Assembly (NCBI GenBank): GCA_028023455.1
Contig: JAQFVV010006220.1
Span: forward strand, 8,537,852-8,601,851
Source of the DNA: Epiperipatus broadwayi
Lineage: Eukaryota; Onychophora; Udeonychophora; Euonychophora; Peripatidae
Direction: 5' to 3'
Length of the DNA stretch: 64,000 bases
The position numbers were made by a program, and so were the translations under genes. This document shows positions 34,787 through 45,960 of this stretch, piece by piece. Numbering within the stretch: the stretch's first letter is position 1; each line of letters starts with the position of its first letter. Under the pieces are notes generated by a model, which searched no databases, was not told the DNA's origin, and worked only from the letters and a program-made list of their open reading frames with translations.

Positions 34787-35936
34787 CTATTTTTTCATAT
34801 TGACTTTGGTTATTATATATGATTATATCCCTCCACAAGATGTTAAAAACAGAAATGAATTCCTATCTTGTGTGAGAGTGGTAGAGTGGAAATTATACTA
34901 CAGAAATATTATTCATTATTGAATAATCTCTATTCTAATGAATTACTAATAAAAATTATTAATATTCAATTATCTCCTTTTTTCAAAGTGAAAAATCTGA
35001 ATCTAATTTGTTTCTTGATAGCACTGATATTCCAAGCAAATGTATTTACTATGTTTATAATTAACAAAGCATGGATCTCACAAAAATACCTTTTTTCAAT
35101 GACTACAGAAAGTTTTATTTAACATGCCATGAAATACCAAGGGAAATTTTGTTACAATCTTTTTGTTGAAGCATGTATTTATTTCTAAAAAAATAGTTTA
35201 TCAAAGAAAATACCAAAGGGCATATTATATCTATGACCTATTAAAAAAAATACAAACTTTTTATGAGTGCTTTGAAATCAAATTAAAAAAAGATTAATTA
35301 GTAATGTTTATTGACATGTACATTTTGTAAATTTTTGTTTCATTAATGCTAAAGTGACAACTGGTTTATATTTTGTCATGAGTAGATAGCACATCTTAAG
35401 TGAGACAATTTTATTTTATGACCATAAAGGGAATTTAAATTTTTTAAATTTATAAAACAGAAAATATTCACAATATTCTTTCAATTACTGAAATATATTT
35501 TGTTTGAATTTCATAATTTGAGAAGGAATGATTTTACTGTCAGTCATTTAAAAATTGGAATAAGACAAATAAAATATATAATTACAAACATTTACTCAAG
35601 ATCATATAGTTATGCTTGCAATGTTATATATGAGTTGAAACTCTTGTTGAGAATTGTTTTTATTATTATTATCTATTGAATTATTGAAATTGGTAAGCTG
35701 ATATTTATAATAAAAAAATTACTAAACAAAATGTTATGAAAATATAATGCTAGCAGAGATATAGTTTTGATTGAATAAATATTCATTGTTGGGACAAATT
35801 AATTGTATTGAATAAAATAGGTTTTATTAGAAATAAACTATAATTTTATTTGTATCCATCAAATTTCAATCTTTTAAAGCATAGTTTATATGATACTTAT
35901 CAATTTTGCATTATGAAGGATATTATTAAATCTTAC
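34787..35936. other. Gene-free AT-rich stretch
   Basis: No supported gene. An 84-codon plus frame (34868-35122) has no recognised product. Confidence 0.55.
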
Positions 35937-38820
35937 AACTGTAATAATAATACTCATCACTATCATTTTCAACCATTATTGATCCTCTGCAGGATGAAAA
36001 ACTCTAAGTTCAATCCCTCTTCTCCAATTTCTATTCTCTCTTCTCCTTATGACCCCAACACACTTTCTAATTTCATCCATTCATCTCACATGCGGTCTTT
36101 TCTACGTTTTTTAAATCTCTTGGAATCCTATTTAAGATTTCAACTGTTCATCTATTATCATTTCTTCTAACAATATGTCCAACCCAATTCCACTTCAGTC
36201 TCTCAATTTTTTCAATGATGTCAATAACATTTGTTTGTTCTCTCATTTATATATTTTGTTTCAATCTCTTCTTGTTATTTCTAATATGCATATCTCCACA
36301 CTTCATGGATTGGTCTAAAATCTTTATATTGCTCTTTTGTTAAGTATTCAAGTCTCAGATCCATAAATAAGAACTGATAAAATACATTTATTAAAATCTT
36401 TCCTTTTCAAACACATAGGCATATTTCCTTTTAATATTAAGTTATTTTTACCAAAAGCACTACAACCAAGTTTAATTCTATGATTAAATTCATCCATTAT
36501 GTTTCTATCTGTAGTAATAATCTGACCAAGGTATTTGTAGTTGTTAACTTCTTTTAACTCATCATAATCAATCTTTATTTTTATCTCTTGAGAAAATGCA
36601 ATGAATATTACTTTAGTCTTTTGAACATTTACTTTTAATCCTATTTTCTTAATTTTATCTGATAATTCTTGCAACATTTCTTGAAGCTCTAAAGCATTAT
36701 TGCAAAAAACTACTACATCATCTGAAAAATCTAGATAACTTAAATAATCTCCATTTACTTTTACTCCCTTAGCTTCCCATTTTAATCCACAAAATATTTC
36801 TTACAAACTGCTATAAAAAGTATTGGAGATATGGAGTCACTCTGTCATATACCTTCTCAATGTTAATCTTTTTAGTATCATTATGTAATCTAATTGTTGA
36901 TGTTGCATTTTTATAAATATTCTTCAGAATATGACAATATCCCGAGTCTATACCTTGATGATATAATGCTTTAATTACTGAAGAAATGCTTATAGAATCA
37001 AATGCCTTTTCATAATCTACAAATACAAAACTATGGCAACTCATATTCATTGATCCTTTCTATAACTTCTCTCAATACTTGGATGTGATCCACTATACTA
37101 AAACCACTTTTAAATCCAGCTTGTTCTTTTGGTTGGTTAAAATCCAAAGTTTGTTGTAAACGAGTTGTAATTATTTTAGTAAAAATTTTGCATAGAACTG
37201 TAAAAGATCGATAAGTCTGTATTTTCTAATATCTTCTTTATCACCTTTTTTAAATATTAATATTAATAATGCATTTTTCCAATCATCTGGTATATCTTTA
37301 TCATTTAGACATTTGGTATATAACTTTGCCAAATTTTTTTCTATTCTTCACCTTCTTCTTTTAAGATATCAATTATAATTTCCTCATTATGTGGAACTTT
37401 TTCCTTTTTCATAAATTAAATTGCATGTCTCACTTTTTCATTTAAAATCCTTTGCAATTCAGAATATATAATAGTTGTAAGAGATGATTTTCCTTGTTTC
37501 TATTGTTATATAATTTTTGATAGAATTCTTCTACAGATTTCATGATTTCATCTCCTTTTTAGTAATAGTTTCATTTTTTTGCTGCAATAATAAGTTTCCT
37601 ACCAATATCAAGAAATAGTTTTACACTCTTGAGACTTTTATTTTTTTCAACAGCTTTCTTTGCTAGTTCACAATTATATTTTCTTATATCAATATCAACT
37701 CTTTTTCATACAATTTTACAAAATTCTGGATATTCAATTCTTCTTAATGCATCATTTTTATATTTTTTCATATTTCTTTTTTTCTTCATAAATTATTTTG
37801 TCTCAGAAGAAATTTTACTGGTTAATTGCTGCTTTTTTGTACCAGCTATCTTTGTTGTAGTTTTTAAAAGTATATCAGTTATCTTTCTATTGATTTCATT
37901 CAAATCTGAATCATGTTCAAAATCTGTTAATATTTGAAAACAATTTGCAAGTTTTAATTTAAATTCATTGGAATGTTTATGAAGATTAGGAATATCAACT
38001 GTGAATATTATTTTTCTTAATAATTTTTGTCTCTCTAGTTTTGCATTAACATGTATCTTACATCTTACTAATTGATGATCACTTCCTGTGTGAAATTTAT
38101 TAAGAACATTACAATCTTGAAATACATATTTTCTATTAGTTAAAATATAATCCAATTTTGCAGTACTTTCATTTGGATATTGTCATGTCCATCTGTGTTT
38201 AACATTTTTCTCAAAAAAATAATTCATAATATAAAGTTTCTCTTTTTCTGAAAATTCCACAAGAATATGACCTCTTTCATTTCTATCACCATAACCAAAT
38301 TTATCTATAGTACTTTCACCTTTTAATTGTTTACCAATTCTAACATTAAAATCTCCCATGATAATTTTAAAATGTTGTTTGGTCTGATCAAAAGCTTTTT
38401 GTACATCCATATAAAAATCCTCTATTTCTTCATCACAATGAGAATTTGTTGGGAAATAAACCTGAATTATCTGCGTTTGATATCTGTTATTAAGTTGAAT
38501 AATAAATCTTGCCACTCTGTTCAATACAATCTCCACAATTTTATTCTTCCCCTTTTTATTTATAACTAACCCTAATTCACTTGTACTTCCAATGGTTGTT
38601 CCACATGTCCACTTTTTAAATCAATTCTCTCTTCATCTTTTATTCTAACTTCACAAAGTCCAATAATGTCCTATTTAATATGAGGCAGTTCTTCTTCTAA
38701 TTCTTGCAATCTTCTTCATGTGAAAGTGATCTGCAGTTTCAGTATCTAAATAAAAAGTCAACACCAAATGGTAGCCTGGGTGTACAATCAGGAGATTCTT
38801 AGCATCCTCCACCAAGTTTG
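35937..38820 (-). mobile_element. RTE LINE copy C, the best-preserved full-length copy
   Basis: On the minus strand, from high to low coordinates, the parts are in RTE order. The endonuclease is at 38536-38183 (IIMGDFNVRIG, then FGYGDRNERG) and 38155-37793 (LDYILTNRKYVFQDC, HTGSDHQLVRCKI). A linker follows. Reverse transcriptase is at 37050-36811 (FVFVDYEKAFDS, ILKNIYKNATS) and 36760-36348 (LDFSDDVVVF, then KVNVQKTKVIF, NNYKYLGQII, LIYGSET). The C-terminal domain reaches about 35990 and the element ends in the complement of a GATGATGAGTATTATTATTAC tail near 35940-35962. RT motif C reads FSDD instead of the usual FADD; both aspartates are kept. Five or more frame breaks divide the frame. It is dead but close enough to reconstruct the family by alignment. 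Confidence 0.9.
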
Positions 38821-40539
38821 CAATTTTATATGTTAGCACATAATATAAAAAGTAACTGAATAATTTAAATAATTGCTGTTGTTTGATCAATATTATGATA
38901 CATTTGATTTCTGATTTAAAATAGTGTACAGATAAACAAACAGTTACCAAAGTTTTAAATTCAATCAGCATACACATATATGTATTATGGCAGGATGACA
39001 TGTGTAAAACAAATTGAACATTGTCTAAGTCTATTTTATTTTTAAAATATAATAATATATAAGTCCATGTATTACATCCATAAATTATAAGATATGATAA
39101 TAATGCATATATATATATTTATATATATGTAGCTAGAACTTAAGCTTTAATTATGATACCTACCTTAAATAAACTTTACTTTAAGAAAGTGATACTCAAA
39201 TATACTATCTAAATCATTGATTTTATATTTAATGAATTTTTGATCATTCTATATTTATTGTTATCATTATTAATAAATGAAGCAAGGAATATAAAATTTT
39301 ATAGTTAATGTATTTATTTTAGTTGTGAAGATTAATAATTTAATTTTTATATTATTTTACTAGTAAAGTTGTTATTATTAATTTAATGTATCTGAAGTAT
39401 TGATCTAGATAGTCAGTTGTTTAAACTACTTATACTTTTATCAGTACTTTATTATAAAAAAGTAAATAAATTAAATATTATATTGGTCATAGAAGGTAAT
39501 CTTAAGAAAGCCATGGTGGAATAAAGCTGGATGGATCATAACTTTGTTCCACATAATCTGATAGGATTATAGACTGAAAAATATGTGATTCAAGATCTGA
39601 TGCACAGATAATAAAAAACCTATGACTAATGTACGATGATAAATACTTTAATTAGAAAGAGTTCCTGTTGATTTATATTATTACTATTAGTATTAATATA
39701 GGTTTTATATGCATGCACACAAAATATATCATGCAAAGTTGAAATATTTATTTAGAGATATAATTTGGAATCAAACTCATGATTTAACACATAATATTTA
39801 AACTAAGGTTTAGCTTACTAGCACACTAATGTAATCAGATACATCTTATATAATTAATAATATTTCTTCTATTTTTATATTTCCCATGCCTACATAACTA
39901 TATATTCTTTTCTTTTTAGAAATAAATTTTATATGCAGATAATGCAGATGGAAGGTATGGATCATTATATTATATATATGCATGAGTTTATTTTCCTATC
40001 AGTGGCAAATAATAGCAAAAAAAGAAATGAAATAAATAATAATATTTGGTAATTGGTAATGTAATTTTGTCATGAACACACTATTTTCTTTTGCACACAC
40101 TAATGCACACACACACGCACAAGTCCGAAAAAAAAATCAGTTAGTAATATAAGATCATATATTATAACACAGCAATATAAGACTGTATTTTTCATAATGA
40201 TTTTTTAAAAAGTAATTTATATCCTAATATTATAAAAAGTGATGTGCACCATTTACTAACACAGATGACAAATTTAATTGCAAAAATGTATACGCATATA
40301 TATATATAGCTGAAAATTGTTATTCAAGCACTGTAGTTAGAAATAAGTATTAAATTTAATATTAAAAGTTACATTTTCATATTTAATAGTAATATCTTTA
40401 AATACTATTTCTTTTTATATGAAAATAAAATCCAACTTTTTGATTATAAAATATGATTAAGGATAGTTTTTTTGCACTTAGTTCCTTTAATCTTTTTTAA
40501 GTCAAAGCATTTAATCTATTTAATAATTTTAAAGATATA
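38821..40539. other. Gene-free AT-rich stretch with one tRNA-like relic
   Basis: At 39768-39840 the minus strand reads TAGTGTGCTAGTAAGC and, some 45 bases later, GAGTTTGATTCC, which look like worn A and B boxes of a tRNA-derived SINE. A CA microsatellite lies at 40093-40120. The minus frame 38675-39001 (108 codons) overlaps the 5' margin of LINE copy C and is not a recognised protein. Confidence 0.45.
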
Positions 40540-40638
40540 TTTTTTTTTCATGTGTCGTAGCATCGGCCAGGAAGCGAATCTACTAACTCGGGACAACTGC
40601 TTGTAAGGCAGCTGTGCTAACCACTCGACCGCCAACGC
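40540..40638 (-). mobile_element. tRNA-derived SINE, family A, copy 2
   Basis: On the minus strand it begins GCGTTGGCGGTCGAGTGGTT (acceptor and box A), has loop CTTACAA with a paired GCTGC/GCAGT stem, then GATTCGCTTCC (box B-like), GCCGATGC, a short ACGACACATG tail and an A-run. Stem and loop are better kept here than in copy 1. Confidence 0.78.
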
Positions 40639-42827
40639 TTGAAGTTCACTTTCTTAATAAATATTTCAAAATGCAATTTACTGTTTGTAATTTTATTCTT
40701 TTGTTTTACTGCTCAGAGTTTGATGACTAAATATTCCTGATTAACTTTCAATTGAGAAAAATAAAAAAATTACCTGCCTAAATAATATCACTTGAGCTCT
40801 TTTTTAAATTATTGACTCTGCAATCAAGAGCTCATTACAGTTTTTATTATAAGCATTTATTTTTATATAACGCTATGCATACAATTGTATACATTCAAAG
40901 ATCAGCCTTTCAAGCTAATTGTGCATGCGTCTTCTGCGAGTGTTAAATATAGTTTTTGACTTTTAATATTAATGTTATAAAAATTTTTCTCACTATTGTA
41001 TTTTCTTTACTTTGTATTTCTATTATGTAGTAAGTCTTTTAAAAACGTATATATCCATCTATCTAATATCGGTCAGTAAATGGGTATCTAGTTATTCTTA
41101 CCTAAATAGTAAAAAAGATGGAGAACTTTATTCACCCAGTAACTGATAACTAATGGCTTCACTTTCCCTGTTTCTCCATAGAGAATTGTTAAATAGGTCA
41201 TAGTTCTTTTTCAAAGGGGTTTTTATCTATATTTTCACACAAAAATATAGTACTTTACTAGATATATACATGTAAAAAAACGGTAGATTAAAGAAATATT
41301 AATGAAAATTGAAAATTCTCTTTAAGAATATTTAATTGCAATGATAACTTGTAATTTCTTATATGAAGTAAAGAATACTTTTCATATGTCAAAATTAATT
41401 GCTAAGTTTTCTTTTCAATTTTCCAATGTATATATAAAATAATAATAAGTTCTTTGAATTTGTTTTTCCTTTTTTCCTCTGGAATTAGTAACTCCACATT
41501 TAAATATGATAGAAGTTTTTAATTTAAATTTCTACCGTCAGATGAAATTAATGACTGTTGTTCAAACTTTGAAACTCAGCAGAACATATTTGACTTTTTT
41601 CCAATTAAATATTTAAGGAAAAAAAGATCATAGAAAAATGTATTACATAAATTTCCTTAAAAATATATTTAAAAAAAAAAACAACTTAAGATGGAAATAT
41701 TATAATCATACAGAAACTACATAAATGTAAACTATTGCTAAGACATTGACCTTCTTATATGAAAATACACACACACAAATGTTATATATGTGATACAGGA
41801 TTCTGCAAAAAAAAAAGTTTGCATTATTTATAAACTTTTAATTATTAAATAATTAGTAATCTTTACAAAATATTATATCCCTGCTTAAATAAAGAAAATA
41901 AATTGTTTGTTATAATGTAAATTCACTAAAACCTCTGCACCTAGATAAATTATGTTTTAAGATTTGATCGCCAATGTTTATTATCATGAGGATTATCATT
42001 CGTGCTCTCATATTCAAAAGTAGGACCAAACTGAAAGAATTCTCTCTATCACCAAAACAGATGAATCTATAGTTGTTGTTTTTTAAAAAAGTTGAATCTA
42101 TAGTTCAATGCAAAAACATCAAACTAGATGCATTGCTTATAGATATCTCAGTATATATCATTAATTATAAAATTTATATTATTTAATGAAAACATGTTAA
42201 CCAATTTATTTAAATTTCAATATTTTAAAATATGTAATGATTATATGAAAATGCTGCTTCAGAGGGACCTGGTTTATGCAATCAATATATTCTATACAAT
42301 TTGAGTACTAAAATATTGTGAAGTAATATAATACAGTATTTCAAGTATAGTATTTCAAACATTTTTATAATAATTATTATTAAAATTTATTCATTAACTT
42401 CAGAATGAAAATCTCACAAAACTTAATCTAGTTTCCCTAATCTACTGCTTCTTTTCTCCATTTCTGCCTAAACTTTTTTGCTGCATTTATTCATTTTTTT
42501 CCATCCTATATTTGGTCTTATTTCCAAGTCTTATACAATCTCTTGGGATCTATAAAATAATTAATAGTCATTATTTTTACAATTAGTTTCTTTCTATTTT
42601 TTTCACTTTACTATTTTTAGACATTTAGATTAATACAATACCATGAGTCACCATGCCATTAATCATCTCTTTGCACTAACTGATACAATTGGATTTGTGT
42701 TAGTGCAACCATACTTTCATCTTACAATTGCATGCAAAATTATCTTGAATCCAGTTTTGTCTTTATTTTCTTTCTTGGTTTTCTAACTTTTTCAACTCTT
42801 TAAGACTTTGTTGAATCAAATATTGTA
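40639..42827. other. Gene-free AT-rich stretch
   Basis: No supported gene. GAATCTATAGTT occurs twice, at 42064-42075 and 42093-42104. Confidence 0.55.
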
Positions 42828-42975
42828 ATCAATTTTTAATCTACTTCTATCAAATTAATTTTCTTCAAATTTGGGGCACATGTTCAGTTTCAATGACAAT
42901 GCAATATTTCAGAATTGTTAAGCCTAACAGCATTTCAAATCATATTCAAATCACTTTGGTAAGTTTTGAATCATG
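42828..42975 (+). repeat. Dispersed repeat, first of two direct copies
   Basis: It shares with 43144-43310 the order TTTTTAAT, TTCTATCAAAT, GATTTTCTTCAAATTT or AATTTTCTTCAAATTT, AATGCAATATTTCA, TAACAG and a CAATTTCAAA-type block. Non-coding; family unknown. Confidence 0.6.
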
Positions 42976-43143
42976 TTGTATATTTAAGCAACATTTTCTA
43001 TTTAATTTGAGAAAAAAAAAATATTTATAATTAATTAAAATAGAATGAAAAATAAATGAAAGGTGAATTTTTATTTTCCCTTTGAATTGCTTATTTAAAA
43101 CTTGTTTTTTTAAAACTACTATCTTAATAAAAGCAATAATTTT

Positions 43144-43310
43144 GTAGTGATTTTTAATTTATTTCTATCAAATGGATTTTCTTCAAATTTTTTTTTACAT
43201 ATGTTTGATATAGAAGGTAATGCAATATTTCATGGTTATGCAGCTTAACAGTGATGGAAGGTCACAAACTCAATTTCAAATACTAGAAATACAATGATAA
43301 GTTTTAGATT
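43144..43310 (+). repeat. Dispersed repeat, second of two direct copies
   Basis: The partner of 42828-42975, in the same orientation about 315 bp downstream and just upstream of the palindrome at 43421. Confidence 0.6.
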
Positions 43311-43420
43311 TTTAGTTTTTAAATTTGAATTTAAATACCTTTATTGTTTACAATAAATAATGTTTAATGAAAAGTCAGTTGCAAAATACCAAAAACTAAA
43401 AAAGGGAAAAGAATATACAT

Positions 43421-43751
43421 AAAAAATATTTTTAAAAAATGCTTTTATTTCATTTGATGGCTAATGCACTAAAAAGCAAAAACTATATATCTTTTTAAGC
43501 CACATATTTGATCGTTATATGCAACTTTAAATAAAAGCATAGTATATCCATAAATTATGTAATCTGATCAATAATAGATTATTTTATTGGATCACAAATG
43601 CTCTAAAAAATATTCAAAGTGATTTATGTATTCCCTATGCTTTTATTCAAGTTGCATATAAGCAAACAAATTATGGTTCAATATATATATTTTTGCCTTT
43701 TAATGCACTAACCATCAAATGAAATAAAAGCATTTTTTAAAAAAAATATTT
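43421..43751. repeat. 331-bp palindromic (foldback) element
   Basis: The left arm begins AAAAAATGCTTTTATTTCAT (from 43434) and TTGATGGCTAATGCACTAAA. The right arm ends in the reverse complement, TTTAATGCACTAACCATCAA then ATGAAATAAAAGCATTTTTT. Further in, ATATGCAACTT and AATAAAAGCATAG pair with CTATGCTTTTATT and AAGTTGCATAT. Arms are about 125 bp and the unpaired centre is about 85 bp. No coding capacity. Confidence 0.85.
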
Positions 43752-44089
43752 CTTATTTATATTTTAAATTTTGTCATTCTAATTTTATTTATTCTTCTAG
43801 AATTAAAATGACATTATTAATAATGAATTATTAGTAATAATGACAATGACTTTAAAAAAGAACAAAGCTAGTCAGAGTTCATTATTAGTGAAAGTAAAAT
43901 TGCCATTGATTGGAGTTTTAATTACAGATGCTAAACAATGAAGAATTTTTATTGAAATATCATTTTAGTAAATTGAATCAATTAAATTTCCTATAATTTT
44001 TATTTTAAAGAACATTTTAAAATCAAGCAAAACCATTAAATGCATATAAAAACTGATATCATATATGAATAAATTTAAAAACAGTGAAA

Positions 44090-45240
44090 ATAAAGACAAA
44101 TATAATATAATGATTAAGAGAGATTTAAATGTGATAACATATCAGGGAAAAGAAAATTGTATGAGACTATAGTTTAAAATGAAAAAAAAAAGATGAAAAA
44201 ATAAATACGTGATCTAAGAACCATAATAGAAGTAGTTGTACATGGAAATCTTCAAATGACAAGAACAAATTTTATTTTCAATTAGATTATAAATTAATTG
44301 GTTCAGAAATAAATAGCATTAAGAGTATGCACACATTCTGTAGTTGATATAGATTAGATCACAATTTAATAATGATAGATGTAGAATATAGAAAGGAATC
44401 TCTGAAAAAATATTTTGAAACTTGTTGGATAGAAAGACTAGTTTATGTAATAGCTAAATAATTGTTAATATAAATTTAAATAATATTGTGAAAACTATAA
44501 TGGAGATTGCAGCACAAACATCATAATATGTAAAGATAATAATAAAAAAGTTAATAAAAATGGGAAAGAGAAGAAGAAATAATATTATGTAACAAATAAA
44601 GCTACTCAATCATACTCAGAAAAGGAAAATAATAAGGCATAAAAATTAAAAGTATATTTAATTTATAGTAGAATAAAATAATTTGGGAATGAAAAACAGA
44701 GACCCAGAAATCTAATACAAAATGAATCAATGAATAGCAAGTATCTAAAAAGTAAAATAGTTGTAATGAGGAAGCATGAAATATCTTCAATAAAAACATA
44801 TAAGCCTTAAATTGTATTAATAGATAAAGATAGTGAGACAAAAATAATACAGATTATTCAATAAAGATGAGATAGTAAAAATTATTATAGATATGAAGAA
44901 AGACAAAGCCTAGAAAACTGATGAAATTTCAGTTGCATTACTAAAGATTTCTTGAGGATGAATTAAAAAAAAAAATTTAGAAAAATAAAATGCTTTAAAT
45001 TTAAAGATTTTAAAAAGAACAAACATGTTTTTGTTGAAAGAGTAATTTAGATTATTAAAAAAAAAAGGCACAGAAGCAATAGGTTTTACAGGAGAGATAT
45101 TATATTAAGAAAGGATATTAAAAAAAGGAAATGAAGCTAATCTTTGTTTCATTATATTGAAAAGGTTTTTGATAAAATGAATTTGATTTCCTTAATTGGT
45201 AAAAATTATCAAATGGTTTATAGCTTGGTAGTTTATATAA
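44090..45240 (+). mobile_element. Second LINE family, BovB-like RTE, truncated and decayed
   Basis: Plus-strand translation gives WKSSNDKNKFYFQLDYKLIG near 44240-44300 and LDHNLIMIDVEYRK near 44350-44400. These resemble the endonuclease segment of BovB/CFDP2-type RTE elements (an IDYIL block, then SDHxLL). At 44865-44945 IIIDMKKDKA and KTDEISVALLK match the linker and the MKxxKAPGxD start of the reverse transcriptase. At 45140-45185 a worn FDKMN follows, corresponding to motif A. Stops are frequent. It differs clearly from the other RTE copies here, which have NTGSDH-type and GDRNERG motifs. The 3' half is missing. Confidence 0.55.
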
Positions 45241-45245
45241 AGTTT

Positions 45246-45338
45246 GAGCATCAGAAATGATAGATCTGGGTCATGATCTTTGAACCTTAAACTTTAGAGT
45301 CTGTCATTTTACTGCTATATTAAACTACACAGAGCTTT
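45246..45338 (-). mobile_element. tRNA-derived SINE, family B
   Basis: On the minus strand ATAGCAGTAAAATGACAGAC is a worn box A region, followed by AAGGTTCAAAGATC and then ATCATTTCTGATGCTCAAA, the family B tail also seen at 27038-27130. It directly abuts the decayed BovB-like LINE. Confidence 0.55.
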
Positions 45339-45724
45339 GGTTATTTTGAAAAAGAAGAAAAAACTAGATTAAGTTTGATTTATTATATATTATTATATTT
45401 TTACATATTATGACATATGTGAGCAAAAAAAATCATTCTAAATAATTCTACTTGTATATATATATATACCACAACAACCTAATGTATGCAAATATATATA
45501 TAAATTCCAAAATAGCATAATGTATACAATTAATCAGCAAATGCTACTTAGAATTAAAGAACCTGAATTGCCAGCAGTCAAAAAAAATTCAGATAAATTA
45601 GGCTATATTACACTAGACAGCATTTGCTTATTAACAACATATGTAAATTTGTGATATATATTTTTTATAAATTCCAGTTAGCAATGTACATTGGTTTAAT
45701 ACATATATATGCATATGAAATAAA

Positions 45725-45960
45725 CTTGGCAAGTTATATTAGTAAATGATAACAGATGAAATCTTAAATTAGATTCAAATTTTTTTAAAAACCCAGAAAG
45801 AGATCATGCTTGAGATAGATGAATGGTATTAGGTAGTCTGCTGAAATAAAGGGCAAAAGACATATATTGGAGGAAATGTTTTAAACTTCAAAGGATTTTT
45901 GTCTTAAAATGGATTGATGGCAGTTGAAAAAAATGATAATGATATCAAAATCAGACTCAA
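45725..45960 (+). mobile_element. RTE LINE copy G, 3' end only
   Basis: GATAACAGATGAAATCTTAA, CAGAAAGAGATCATG, GGATTTTTGTCTTAAAATGG and ATTGATGGCAGTTG follow the same order as the C-terminal coding segment of copy A (GATAATAGATGGACAATTGA and onwards). A degraded GAT-type tail follows. More diverged than copy A. Confidence 0.65.

Noticed and set aside
35850-36170. 106-codon plus-strand gene
   Set aside because: It is antisense to the 3' end of RTE copy C.
37629-37937. 102-codon plus-strand gene with membrane-like composition
   Set aside because: It is antisense to the endonuclease of RTE copy C; the hydrophobicity comes from T-rich complement of A-rich coding DNA.
38675-39001. 108-codon minus-strand gene
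   Set aside because: It overlaps the 5' margin of RTE copy C and matches nothing recognised.
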